A DNA stretch of 64,000 nt from JADHUC01 sp964623055 (lineage in GTDB: Bacteria > Planctomycetota > Planctomycetia > Pirellulales > Pirellulaceae), in assembly GCA_964623055.1 (NCBI GenBank), contig CAZURK010000023.1, positions 23,709 to 87,708 of the forward strand, in the 5' to 3' direction. Position numbers and translations under genes: made by a program. Shown in pieces: positions 1-9,100 of this stretch. The notes beneath the pieces were generated by a model. The model ran no database searches. It worked only from the letters and a program-made list of their open reading frames with translations, and was not told the origin of the DNA. The stretch's first letter is position 1. Each line of letters starts with the position of its first letter.

Positions 1-2
1 GC

Positions 3-1394
3 AGCGGCAATTCGGATCTCGGCGCCGCCATCGAGTTGCTGGAAACGAAGGCCAACGAGGCGGATGCCAAAGCCGACGAGGCCGCTTTGGCCGGCCACAA
101 CGCCTGGATGCTCACCTGCTGTGCACTTGTGCTTTTCATGACGGCCCCTGGGCTGGCCATGTTCTACAGCGGCTTGGTGCGCAAGAAGAACGTGTTGGGC
201 GTCATGATGCAGTGCGTCTTCCTGATGGGCCTGATGTCCGTTATCTGGGCCCTCTGGGGCTATTCGCTTTCGTTCGGCGGCGATGGCAAGGACAACGCTT
301 GGATCGGGAATGGCGAGTACCTGTTCATGAACAACGTGGCGCGCACTTGGGACGCACAAGCCGGCGAACCGAACACGCCGATGTTCAACGAGGACGAGAA
401 CTTCCGAATCCCAATGTTGACCCACATGCTTTTTCAGGGCATGTTCTTCATCATCACCCCCGCGCTGATTTGCGGTGCTTTTGCCGAACGCATGAAGTTC
501 AGCACCATGGTCGTCTTCATGGTCGTGTGGGGCACGCTCGTCTATTGCCCGCTGTGCCATTGGGTCTGGGATGGAGGCATTCTGGGCTTCGTAGCAACGG
601 GTGCCGATGGGCCGGGGATCGCGGGTGGCGCCCTCGACTTCGCCGGCGGCACGGTTGTGCACATCAGTTCGGGGATTTCCGCGCTGATCGTCGCTTTGTT
701 GATCGGCAAGCGACTGGGCTACGGCCGGGACCCCATGCCGCCGCACAATCTAACCTACACGGCGATGGGCGCCGCGATGTTATGGGTCGGGTGGTTCGGT
801 TTCAACGCCGGTAGCGAACTGGCATCCGACGATCTAACGTCCAGCGCCTTCGCTGTGACGCACTTGTCGGCGGCGGCCGGCGCTGTGGCGTGGGCGGCAA
901 TGGAGTGGATCACGCGCGGCAAACCGAGTATTTTGGGCACTTGTTCGGGCGCTGTCGCCGGTCTGGTATGCATCACACCGGCGGCTGGATTTGTGAACCC
1001 CATGCCGGCTCTGCTGTTTGGAGTTGCCGCAGGCATCGTGTGCTTCTTGGCCTGCACAACGATTAAGGCTAAATTCGGTTATGATGATTCATTAGACGCA
1101 TTTGGTGTTCACGGTGTCGGAGGTACGCTGGGCGCCGTCCTTACGGGAGTTTTCGCCACGCGGGCTTGCTGGGACATCGACAACGGCAACCCGCTGGGGC
1201 TGATCGAAGGTAGCACGAGGGTCCTGCTTGGCCAGATCGTGGCGGTCTTGGTCACATACGTCTTTGCCGCCTCGGTGACCTTCGTCTTGTTGAAGATTCT
1301 GGACGCGACGATGGGTTTACGTGTGTCGCAGGAAGAGGAGACTCAAGGGTTGGATCTGAGCCAACACGGCGAAGAGGGATATATCCACGTCTGA
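3..1394 (+). CDS. amt: Ammonium transporter (Amt/MEP/Rh family), 5' end outside window
   Basis: Inner-membrane ammonium channel. The frame is open from base 3, so the true start lies upstream of the window and the TTG at 36 is only an internal codon. After an alanine-rich segment come about 11 hydrophobic helices. Family hallmarks are visible: the early helix with FYSGLVRKKN, the first pore histidine in GGTVVHISSG (near 655-675) and the second in DAFGVHGVGGTLGA (near 1095-1130). The protein ends with a short cytoplasmic tail. It is followed 140 bases downstream by a PII gene, the classic amt-glnB arrangement in which PII plugs the transporter when nitrogen is plentiful. The family call is secure; the N-terminal extent is unknown. 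Confidence 0.95.
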   Translation, partial: SGNSDLGAAIELLETKANEADAKADEAALAGHNAWMLTCCALVLFMTAPGLAMFYSGLVRKKNVLGVMMQCVFLMGLMSVIWALWGYSLSFGGDGKDNAWIGNGEYLFMNNVARTWDAQAGEPNTPMFNEDENFRIPMLTHMLFQGMFFIITPALICGAFAERMKFSTMVVFMVVWGTLVYCPLCHWVWDGGILGFVATGADGPGIAGGALDFAGGTVVHISSGISALIVALLIGKRLGYGRDPMPPHNLTYTAMGAAMLWVGWFGFNAGSELASDDLTSSAFAVTHLSAAAGAVAWAAMEWITRGKPSILGTCSGAVAGLVCITPAAGFVNPMPALLFGVAAGIVCFLACTTIKAKFGYDDSLDAFGVHGVGGTLGAVLTGVFATRACWDIDNGNPLGLIEGSTRVLLGQIVAVLVTYVFAASVTFVLLKILDATMGLRVSQEEETQGLDLSQHGEEGYIHV

Positions 1395-1449
1395 TGCCAA
1401 AAAGGACGGCAAATCGAGTAATGCATGCCGCTCCGTGTCGAAAGTGACT

Positions 1450-1485
1450 CGTTCAACAGCAAGCCGGAGGCGTGCGGTTAAACGA
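1450..1485. repeat. Degenerate copy of dispersed palindrome family 1
   Basis: In the amt-glnB spacer, one full arm (CGTTCAACAGCAAGCCGGAG and onward) runs directly into the last ten bases of the other arm (GGTTAAACGA). It matches the arms of the intact palindromes at 25901-25968 and 34532-34597, so it looks like an internally deleted copy. Confidence 0.6.
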
Positions 1486-1534
1486 CCGGGTGTGCCATTC
1501 GTCACTGGTAGCGGCGTTACCAGAGGAGAAAACG

Positions 1535-1873
1535 ATGAAGAAGGTTGAAGCCATCATCCGCCATTTCAAGCTGGAAGATGTGAAGAAGGCGCTGACCGAT
1601 AACGAGATCCACGGAATGACCGTTACGGAAGTCCGCGGGTTTGGAAGGCAAAAGGGCCAGACGGAACGATACCGCGGGACTGAGTACGCCGTGGACTTCG
1701 TGCCCAAAGTCAAGATCGAGGTGACCTGCTCGGACGACAATTACCAAAAGGTCATCGACACAATCTTGAGCGCCGCCCAGACGGGGCAGATCGGGGACGG
1801 CAAGATCTTCGTTGCCGACCTGCAGAATGTCATTCGTATTCGCACCGGTGAAACGGGGCAGGATGCATTGTGA
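1535..1873 (+). CDS. glnB: Nitrogen regulatory protein PII
   Basis: Small trimeric signalling protein of 112 residues that senses 2-oxoglutarate and ATP/ADP and controls the ammonium transporter and nitrogen enzymes. The frame extends 21 codons further upstream, but ATG 1535 is preceded by AGAGGAGAA and gives the canonical MKKVEAIIRHFKLEDVKKAL start. The T-loop has the uridylylation tyrosine at residue 51 (RGTEYAVDF) and Gln39. The second signature, TGQIGDGKIFV, sits near residues 83-93. It lies between amt and glnD with only three bases before glnD, so transporter, sensor and modifying enzyme are probably co-transcribed. GlnB and GlnK cannot be told apart from sequence, though adjacency to amt is GlnK-like. 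Confidence 0.95.
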   Translation: MKKVEAIIRHFKLEDVKKALTDNEIHGMTVTEVRGFGRQKGQTERYRGTEYAVDFVPKVKIEVTCSDDNYQKVIDTILSAAQTGQIGDGKIFVADLQNVIRIRTGETGQDAL

Positions 1874-1876
1874 GCC

Positions 1877-4522
1877 ATGTCCGGCCCTAACCTCCGTCCC
1901 GTTGTCCTCGCCGCCAGGGAGCGTCTGGGCACGGGGCGGGAAAGACTGAAACGGCTGCACCAGAGCGGTGCTCCCGGAATTCAGGTCAGTCTCTCTCTCA
2001 CTGACCTGATCGACGAAGTAGTACTGGACGTTTTCCAGACTGCGTTAGCCGAAGTCGGCGACGACGACCTCGGCACGCTGGTCGCCCTTGTGGCGCACGG
2101 CGGGTATGGCCGCAGAGACGTTGCTCCCTTCTCCGACGTCGATCTCATGCTGCTCTACGCCTCCGCTCCAGGCACGGAACGCCGCGTACAACCGCTTGCC
2201 CAGCGTCTTGTGCAAGACATTTGCGACTCGGGACTCCGACTCGGCTTCAGCCTGCGTGATTCACGAGAGGCTTGCTCGCAGGCGTTGTCGGACCCAACCA
2301 TCTTCACTTCGCTTGCCGAGTCGCGATGCATGGCTGGCAACACGGATCTGTTCGCCACGTTCATGAAACGATTACGCCAAGTGGCAACGCGTCACTCCCG
2401 CAAGCTGATTTCGGCGATCGAGCGCTCGCGGCTTGAAGAACGCATGAAATATGGCGAAACGGTCTTTCTCCTGACGCCGAACATCAAGCGGTCGCGCGGC
2501 GGTTTGCGGGACATTCAATTGGTCCGGTGGATCGGGTTCGCACGCTACGGGGAAACGGACTTCGAATCTCTTGACCATCTGGACGCGATCGGCGCCGACG
2601 ACCGGCGACACCTGCAGGAAGCACAAGACTTTCTGTTGCGACTGCGAAACGAGCTGCATTTCCAATCGGGCAAGAGTCACGATGTGCTGGACGGGGACGA
2701 ACAGCTTCGCATGGCCGACTTGTACGGTTATCCGGGCGACGAAGGACAGATACCCGTCGAGCAATTCATGCGCGAGTACTACCGCCACACGAGCAACGTG
2801 CGGTACTCGTCAGCCCACTTCGTAGCCACAGCCAAGATGCGAAAAGGGCTGCCCGTCCTTTTTAACGTGGTGGCAAGCCACAACGTGGAAGGCGACTTTC
2901 GCTCTGGGCCGGCGGGCATTGGCGCGACGCGACGTGGCTTGAAGAAAGTGGCCGGCGACGTCGGTGAGGTCCTTCGCCTGATGGACTTGGCGAATCTGTA
3001 CGACAAGCGAATCGATCATCGCACCTGGCAGACGATCCGTGATGCGATGGCGCAACTTCCCGGTGTCGAGATCACGGCAGAGGTGAGCAAGCGATTTCTG
3101 TCCCTGATGTCCCAGCCCGGCCGATTGGGCAATCTGCTGCGGCGTCTGCACGAGCTGGGCGTGCTGGAGAAGATCGTGGCGGGCATGAGCCACGCTCGCT
3201 TTCTGATGCAGTTCAATGCGTATCACAAGTACACCGTCGACGAGCATTCGATCCGCGCGGTGGAAAAGACCACCAGATTCCTGGACGATAATGGGCCGCT
3301 CGGCGAAGCGTACCGAGGTGTGAAGAACAAACGTGTGCTCCACTTGGCCGCGCTCGTTCACGACCTCGGAAAGGGCCATGCGGAGGATCACTGTGATTTG
3401 GGCGCTCGCTTGGCGGGAGAAACCGCCCAACGACTCGGATTGCCGAAGCGAGAAAAGGAATCGCTGTGCTTTCTCGTTCAAGAGCATCTCACACTCTCGC
3501 GACTGGCGCGTTTCCGCGACGTCGACGATCCTGACGTCATCGTGGACCTCGCTGTACAGGTCGGTTCGCCTGAGCTGCTGCAGATGCTATACGTATTGAC
3601 ATGCGCTGACTTGGCTGCGGTTGGACCGGGCGTGCTGACGCAATGGAGGCAGGAACTGCTGACGCAACTCTACTTCAACGTTCGTGGCCAACTGACTGGC
3701 GAAGCGTCATTCGGCACGCGGCAGGACTGCGAAACCAGGCGTGACGAGTTGCGCGCGATATTGGTGCGCAACAGAGAAGATGCATGGTGGGACAAACAAG
3801 TCGACGCGCTCCCCCCGGCTTATCTTTGCCGGGTGCCATCGGATCGTCTATTGGAAGAATTGACGCGGATGAGAAATTTGCCGCGCGACGATGCGATTGC
3901 TTGGGGGCGGTATCTATCGGACATCGAGACCGTCGAGTATACCGTCGGGACCTTCGAAGACATTACGCCCGGGATCTTTCACCGACTGACGGGTGCGTTG
4001 ACCAGCCAGCGATTGGAGATCCTCTCTGCGGAGATCCACACGTTGGCCGATGCCTTGGTCCTGGATCGTTTCTACGTGCAAGACCGCGACTTCGAGGGCA
4101 AGCCGCCCGAGAGCCGCTTGATGGAAGTTTGCGACAGTCTGACGTCTGCGTTGAAACATCCGACGGACGACCCGCCCAGGTTTCCGCGTATCTGGGGCAG
4201 CCAATCGACCGACGTCAAACGAAATGTGCCGAAACCGCCGGTACGGGTACGCGTGGACAATAGCACTTCGGAACGATTCACCATCCTGGACATCTTCGCC
4301 CTTGATCGCATGGGGCTGTTGTACACAATCACGCGCATGCTCTTTGAACTTGGCCTCTCCGTCCATAGAGCAAAAGTAGGAGGCTATGTGGATCAGGTGG
4401 TCGATGTGTTCTACGTTACCGATGTCGAGGGAAACAAAATCCTCGACGACGGACGGCTGGAAGAGATCCACACGCGACTGCTGGACAAGATCACCAAATT
4501 CGAAGAATCGGGCAACGGTTGA
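1877..4522 (+). CDS. glnD: Bifunctional uridylyltransferase/uridylyl-removing enzyme (GlnD)
   Basis: Attaches and removes UMP on PII in response to glutamine. The 881-residue length is normal. Domains in order: nucleotidyltransferase with GGYGRR at residues 75-80 and metal-binding DVD near 87-89; the GlnE/GlnD helical linker; an HD hydrolase domain with the HD pair near residue 494 (LAALVHDLGKG); and two C-terminal ACT domains starting near 686 and 800, the latter with FTILDIFALDRMGLLYTIT. All catalytic signatures for both activities are present. It starts three bases after glnB, which indicates tight coupling with its substrate. Confidence 0.96.
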   Translation: MSGPNLRPVVLAARERLGTGRERLKRLHQSGAPGIQVSLSLTDLIDEVVLDVFQTALAEVGDDDLGTLVALVAHGGYGRRDVAPFSDVDLMLLYASAPGTERRVQPLAQRLVQDICDSGLRLGFSLRDSREACSQALSDPTIFTSLAESRCMAGNTDLFATFMKRLRQVATRHSRKLISAIERSRLEERMKYGETVFLLTPNIKRSRGGLRDIQLVRWIGFARYGETDFESLDHLDAIGADDRRHLQEAQDFLLRLRNELHFQSGKSHDVLDGDEQLRMADLYGYPGDEGQIPVEQFMREYYRHTSNVRYSSAHFVATAKMRKGLPVLFNVVASHNVEGDFRSGPAGIGATRRGLKKVAGDVGEVLRLMDLANLYDKRIDHRTWQTIRDAMAQLPGVEITAEVSKRFLSLMSQPGRLGNLLRRLHELGVLEKIVAGMSHARFLMQFNAYHKYTVDEHSIRAVEKTTRFLDDNGPLGEAYRGVKNKRVLHLAALVHDLGKGHAEDHCDLGARLAGETAQRLGLPKREKESLCFLVQEHLTLSRLARFRDVDDPDVIVDLAVQVGSPELLQMLYVLTCADLAAVGPGVLTQWRQELLTQLYFNVRGQLTGEASFGTRQDCETRRDELRAILVRNREDAWWDKQVDALPPAYLCRVPSDRLLEELTRMRNLPRDDAIAWGRYLSDIETVEYTVGTFEDITPGIFHRLTGALTSQRLEILSAEIHTLADALVLDRFYVQDRDFEGKPPESRLMEVCDSLTSALKHPTDDPPRFPRIWGSQSTDVKRNVPKPPVRVRVDNSTSERFTILDIFALDRMGLLYTITRMLFELGLSVHRAKVGGYVDQVVDVFYVTDVEGNKILDDGRLEEIHTRLLDKITKFEESGNG

Positions 4523-4567
4523 TTCGAGCATCTTACCACAGTATGCTCGCATCGTGCGTGCTCCCCT

Positions 4568-4596
4568 GTAGGATGGACCTCCAAGTCCGTCCATGA
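4568..4596. repeat. Dispersed short element, family 2
   Basis: GTAGGATGGACCTCCAAGTC followed by CGTCCAT. A close relative lies at 12064-12092 (GTAGGATGGACTTCCAAATC). The core can fold on ATGGAC/GTCCAT. Both copies are intergenic. Confidence 0.55.
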
Positions 4597-4644
4597 GTAT
4601 CCTTCCCGCCCTCTGTTGCGGCGTGGCCGCGTTAGGATTCGATC

Positions 4645-6573
4645 ATGCGTCTCTTTCCACTCGCTTCAGCATTTGCCGTGTTGATTCTTCCAGCCGGACT
4701 GAGGGCCGCCGTGCCACAGGCACGAGAGTACTTCAGGATTACCGTCGTGGACGAAGCCACAGGCCGTGGCGTGCCGCTTATGCAACTGCGAACCGTGAAC
4801 AACATTCGCTACTTCACGGATAGCAACGGTGTGATCGCGTTCTACGAACCCGGTTTGATGGGCGAGAGCATTTTCTTCCATGTCGAAGGGCATGGATACG
4901 AATTCCCCGCAGACGGATTCGGATACCGCGGCAAGCGGCTGAAAGTGGTGCCTGGCGGCGAGGCCACACTGAAAGCTAAGAGGATCAATATCGCCCAGCG
5001 TCTGTATCGAATGACGGGGGCCGGCATATATCGTGACACCGTGTTGATCGGCGGTAGCCCGCCCACCAAACGTCCACTGCTGAACGGTTTGGTTTTCGGA
5101 TCGGACAGCGTCGTCAACACCGTCTTTCAGGGAGAGGTTTATTGGTTTTGGGGTGATACGAATCGGCCGTCGTACCCGCTTGGCAACTTCCACGTTCCGG
5201 GAGCGACGTCACTGCTGCCGGACGAAGGAGGGCTCGATCCCGATGTTGGCGTGAATCTGGACTATTTCGTGGGCAGAGACGGATTCGCAAAACCGACGTG
5301 CCAGATGCCCGGCCAAGGTCCCACCTGGATCAACGGGCTGGTCACGTTGAAGGACGACGGTCGAGAACGACTGTTCGCCTACTATGTGAAGGTCGCCAAA
5401 CCGATGCGAGTCTATGAACGCGGGTTAGTCGAATTCAACGACGAGAAGAACCAGTTCGAACATCGTATCAAGATCGACATGGACGCGCCGGCATATCCCG
5501 GCGGTCATCCATTTGTGCACACCGCGGACGGAGTGAAATACGTCTATTTCGTCAAGCCATATCCGCTGGTCCGAGTTCGGGCGACGCCAGAGGATCTCTT
5601 GGATCTGAAGCAATACGAGTCGTTCACTTGCTTCAAGAAGGGCAGCCGCCCCGACCAATTTGAACTCGACCGGGATCACGACGGCCGGTTGCGCTACGGC
5701 TGGAACCAAGACACGATCCCGCTGTCGCGAGACCTTCAGAACAAGCTGATAAAAGACGGTCGACTGAAGGAGGGCGAAGGCTTTTTTCTTTTCCAGGACG
5801 CGGACACCGGCAAATCGGTATCCGTTCATGGCGGGTCGGTGTACTGGAATGCTTATCGCAACCGTTGGGTAATGATCGCGTTGGAGGTATTCGGCACGTC
5901 GCTGTTGGGTGAGATTTGGTTTGCCGAGGCGGATACGCCGTTGGGGCCGTGGACATACGCCAGGAAGATCGTCACGCACGAAAAATACAGTTTCTACAAT
6001 CCAAAACAGCACCCTATGTTCGACAAGGAAGGCGGCAGGATCATCTTCTTCGAGGGAACGTACACCAGCATGTTCTCCGGCAATCCAGAGCAAACGCCAC
6101 GCTATAACTACAATCAGATCATGTACAAACTCGATTTGGCTGATCCGCGTCTGAACTTGCCCGTACCCGTGTACCGATGTGAGACTGCGAACGGTGACGT
6201 CCGCTATGGAACGCGCGGTACAGATGGTTCATGGGATGACAGGGGAACCATCGCCTTCTATGCCCTCGAACGTCCGTCGGCGCAGACGATCCCTGTCGTG
6301 GCGGCCGATGCATCAGACGCAGGACTCCAGTTGACCATCAAAGCGACCGGGGCAGACGGCGTACAGAGTCCCCAACCAGTGTTCTACGCACTAGAGGCCA
6401 ATGTCGACGAGCCGCCTTCGACCAGTGTGCCGCTGTACGAGTGCGTTCGACAAAGCGACGGTCGACGAACCTACCTGATCGAGGACGAACCAGTGCCGCC
6501 CGGATTCAAACGATCGAATGGGCCGCTCTGCCGAGTCTGGGAAAACCCCGCCACATACGTGATGGTGCAGTAG
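4645..6573 (+). CDS. Secreted protein of unknown function, possible beta-propeller
   Basis: 642 residues with a clear signal peptide (MRLFPLASAFAVLILPAGLRA). The first 100 residues after cleavage resemble a carboxypeptidase-regulatory-like beta sandwich (DEATGRGVPLMQLRTVNNIRY, TDSNGVIAFYEPG). The middle, about residues 130-500, has recurrent Trp/Tyr-rich strands (VYWFWGDTNRPSYP, WFAEADTPLGPWTYA) of the sort seen in five-bladed glycosidase-like propellers. The C-terminus carries two short segments with VYRCETANGDVRY and LYECVRQSDGRRTY, which look like a duplicated small domain. I see no catalytic residues I can name. It sits upstream of a sulfatase on the same strand, which fits a role in polysaccharide use, but that is inference. 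Confidence 0.75.
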   Translation: MRLFPLASAFAVLILPAGLRAAVPQAREYFRITVVDEATGRGVPLMQLRTVNNIRYFTDSNGVIAFYEPGLMGESIFFHVEGHGYEFPADGFGYRGKRLKVVPGGEATLKAKRINIAQRLYRMTGAGIYRDTVLIGGSPPTKRPLLNGLVFGSDSVVNTVFQGEVYWFWGDTNRPSYPLGNFHVPGATSLLPDEGGLDPDVGVNLDYFVGRDGFAKPTCQMPGQGPTWINGLVTLKDDGRERLFAYYVKVAKPMRVYERGLVEFNDEKNQFEHRIKIDMDAPAYPGGHPFVHTADGVKYVYFVKPYPLVRVRATPEDLLDLKQYESFTCFKKGSRPDQFELDRDHDGRLRYGWNQDTIPLSRDLQNKLIKDGRLKEGEGFFLFQDADTGKSVSVHGGSVYWNAYRNRWVMIALEVFGTSLLGEIWFAEADTPLGPWTYARKIVTHEKYSFYNPKQHPMFDKEGGRIIFFEGTYTSMFSGNPEQTPRYNYNQIMYKLDLADPRLNLPVPVYRCETANGDVRYGTRGTDGSWDDRGTIAFYALERPSAQTIPVVAADASDAGLQLTIKATGADGVQSPQPVFYALEANVDEPPSTSVPLYECVRQSDGRRTYLIEDEPVPPGFKRSNGPLCRVWENPATYVMVQ

Positions 6574-6650
6574 CGACACGGTGTCTGACCGCCCTCGAAG
6601 AGTGTACCATAGGCGATGTCAGTTTCGCCGCACCTTGTTGGAGTACGACC

Positions 6651-8027
6651 ATGAGATGGACACTTTTCTGCTCGATCGCGATGTGCTTCCTACTTTCGTC
6701 AACGGCTTCCCGTGACGCCGTTGCGGCCGAGAAGCCCAACTTCATCTACATTCTCGCCGACGACCTCGGGTACGGGGACCTGAGTTGCTACGGGCAGAAG
6801 ACGCTCAAAACACCTAACTTGGATCGAATGGCAACCGAGGGGATGCGGTTCACTCGCCACTACGCGGGGTCAACCGTGTGCGCCCCGTCTCGTTGCGTAT
6901 TGCTGACGGGGCTGCACTCCGGCCACGCTCGGATTCGAGGCAACAGCCCGGGGCTTCTCACGGACGAGGATCTAACGGTTGCCCAGGTACTCCGGCGAGC
7001 CGGTTACCGTACCGGCTGTGTCGGCAAGTGGGGTGTAGGCAACCCGCCGCCGCTGGATGATCCGGAGCGTCGAGGCTTCGATTTCTTCTACGGCTATATC
7101 AGCATGTGGCACGCGCACAACTTCTATCCCGAGTTCATGATCCGCAACGGCGAACGTGCGCCGCTGCGAAACGTCGTGCCCGAGAAATGGAAGAACAGCG
7201 ACGGCCGAGGCGTGGCGACCAAGAAGAGAGACTATGCTCCCGACTTGATCACCGACGAGGCATTGGGCTTCATCGAACGGAATCGGGAACGACCTTTTTT
7301 CCTCTACTACGCCATGAACGTGCCGCACGCCAACAATGAAGGCGGCCGGGCGGGCATGGAGGTTCCGGATCACGGCCCGTTCGCCGATCAGGACTGGCCT
7401 GAGCCGGAAAAAGGCTTTGCAGCCATGATCCGCAACATCGACAGGGACGTCGGCCGAGTGTTGTCCAAAATTGAGGAGCTCGGCTTGGCCGAAAAGACTC
7501 TTGTGATTTTCACCAGCGATAATGGCCCACATCAGGAAGGTGGTCACATGATGCCCTTCTTTGATTCGAACGGCCCGTTGCGAGGCAAGAAGCGAGATCT
7601 GTACGAAGGCGGTATTCGTGTGCCGATGATCGCTCGTTGGCCTGGCAGGATCAAACCCGGCGATGCGACAGACCTCATTTCGGGTTTTCAGGACATCTTT
7701 CCCACATTGACCGACCTTGCCGGCGTGGACACGCCAGAGACCGACGGAATCTCGATGGCGCCGACGCTTCTGGGCCTACCGGACCAGCAAAAGAAGCATC
7801 CACACCTTTACTGGGAGTTCTACGAACAGGGTGGTAAACTGGCTGTTGTGAAAGAAGACTGGAAGGGCGTACGGCTGAACGTCGTGAAGAAACCTGACGG
7901 GCCGATCGAGTTGTATGACCTATCGAAGGATATCGGCGAAGAGAACAATGTGGCCAATCAGCACCCCGACATCGTTGCCGACATGGCCGCCATCATGGAA
8001 AAGGAACACGTCGACCTGAAACCATGA
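6651..8027 (+). CDS. Secreted sulfatase (formylglycine-dependent)
   Basis: Hydrolyses sulfate esters, most likely on sulfated glycans, after export. The open frame extends upstream through the preceding gene. ATG 6651 gives a proper signal peptide (MRWTLFCSIAMCFLLSSTAS, cleavage near AVAA) and a 458-residue product. Metal-binding Asp37-Asp38 lie in NFIYILADDLGYGDLSCYG. The sulfatase signature C77-A-P-S-R81 supplies the cysteine converted to formylglycine, followed by LLTGLHSGHARIRGN. The second metal site appears as IFTSDNGPHQEGGH. The specific substrate cannot be read from sequence. Confidence 0.93.
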   Translation: MRWTLFCSIAMCFLLSSTASRDAVAAEKPNFIYILADDLGYGDLSCYGQKTLKTPNLDRMATEGMRFTRHYAGSTVCAPSRCVLLTGLHSGHARIRGNSPGLLTDEDLTVAQVLRRAGYRTGCVGKWGVGNPPPLDDPERRGFDFFYGYISMWHAHNFYPEFMIRNGERAPLRNVVPEKWKNSDGRGVATKKRDYAPDLITDEALGFIERNRERPFFLYYAMNVPHANNEGGRAGMEVPDHGPFADQDWPEPEKGFAAMIRNIDRDVGRVLSKIEELGLAEKTLVIFTSDNGPHQEGGHMMPFFDSNGPLRGKKRDLYEGGIRVPMIARWPGRIKPGDATDLISGFQDIFPTLTDLAGVDTPETDGISMAPTLLGLPDQQKKHPHLYWEFYEQGGKLAVVKEDWKGVRLNVVKKPDGPIELYDLSKDIGEENNVANQHPDIVADMAAIMEKEHVDLKP

Positions 8028-8100
8028 CGTACGGCCTGCCCGCAAGCGAACATCAAAGAGCTATCCAACATGGTGAACACACCTATGTAAGGAGAAATCC

Positions 8101-9051
8101 ATGACAAAGAAACACCGAGTCACCCGACGCGAATTCCTGGCCACCGGTGCCGCGGCAGCAGGCGCATTGACCGTTCCGGCCGTCCTGACCGGCTGCGCTT
8201 GGGGCAAGCCCGATCTTAGTCGGGTTCCGGAAGTTGAAGTCGAGAAGATCGAAGGTGCATTACCGAAGTCTGCGACCGTCAAGCCGAAGAAGCCCCGCAA
8301 ACTGCTGGTCTTCTACCGCTGCGAAGGGTTCGTCCACGGAGGTGCGATTGATCGTGGTAATGTGGCGTTGGATATGCTGGGCGCAAAGACCGGAGCCTTT
8401 GAGAGCGAGATCAGCAAAGACTATGCAATGTTCGATGCCGCAGCATTGAAGGAATTCGACGCCGTCTTGTTCAACAACACGACACGGCTGAAATTCGACG
8501 ACGAGGCACGGCGGGCGGCTTTGATGGATTTTGTTAAAAGTGGAAAAGGCGCGTGCGGCATTCACGCGGCTACCGACAACTTCTACGATTGGCCCGAGGC
8601 GGCGGCGATGATGGGCGGTCTGTTCGATGGCCATCCCTGGGGCGGCGGCGGTACGTGGGCGATGCAGGTCGAAGAGCCGGATCATCCGATCAACAAAGGG
8701 TTCGGGGGCAAAGGGTTTTGGGCCAAGGACGAGATCTACAAGATGAAGGCCCCGTACTCGCGCGACAACCTTCGCATCCTGGTCGGTCTGGACATGACCA
8801 AGAAGGAAAATAAGCCCGGCCGATCGGACAACGACAATGCCATATCCTGGATCCGCAATTTTGGTGAAGGTCGCGTTTTCTATTGCTCGCTGGGCCACAA
8901 TAATCAGATCTTCTGGACTCCGTCGATTCTGCAGCACTACCTGGACGGCGTTCAGTTCGCCATGGGCGACCTCAAAGCGGATGCGACGCCCAGTGCCAAA
9001 CTGAGCCAGCGACCCAAGATCTGCCCGGCGCCGGAGGAGCCTGCGGCGTGA
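8101..9051 (+). CDS. ThuA-domain protein, Tat-exported lipoprotein
   Basis: 316 residues. The N-terminus has a twin-arginine motif (VTRREFLATG), a hydrophobic stretch and a lipobox-like LTGC, so the mature protein is probably a lipid-anchored periplasmic protein. The body is a ThuA-like class I glutamine-amidotransferase fold: LLVFYRCEGFVHG, FDAVLFNNTTRL, KGACGIHAATDNFYDW and a C-terminal GRVFYCSLGHNNQIFW. ThuA proteins are linked to trehalose or related sugar use in rhizobia; in Planctomycetes they are abundant beside sulfatases and DUF1080 proteins with unsettled roles. TAAGGAG lies nine bases before the ATG. Confidence 0.88.
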   Translation: MTKKHRVTRREFLATGAAAAGALTVPAVLTGCAWGKPDLSRVPEVEVEKIEGALPKSATVKPKKPRKLLVFYRCEGFVHGGAIDRGNVALDMLGAKTGAFESEISKDYAMFDAAALKEFDAVLFNNTTRLKFDDEARRAALMDFVKSGKGACGIHAATDNFYDWPEAAAMMGGLFDGHPWGGGGTWAMQVEEPDHPINKGFGGKGFWAKDEIYKMKAPYSRDNLRILVGLDMTKKENKPGRSDNDNAISWIRNFGEGRVFYCSLGHNNQIFWTPSILQHYLDGVQFAMGDLKADATPSAKLSQRPKICPAPEEPAA

Positions 9052-9100
9052 AGAAGGATACGTCCAAGTCCGCCGCGTCTTCGCGTTATCGGGAATCCTG

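Noticed and set aside
1395..1534. Sigma-54 promoter before glnB
   Set aside because: Expected for nitrogen genes, but no TGGCAC-N5-TTGC match was found in the spacer.
6441..6650. Upstream extension of the sulfatase frame
   Set aside because: It overlaps the preceding secreted-protein gene and would place the signal peptide internally.
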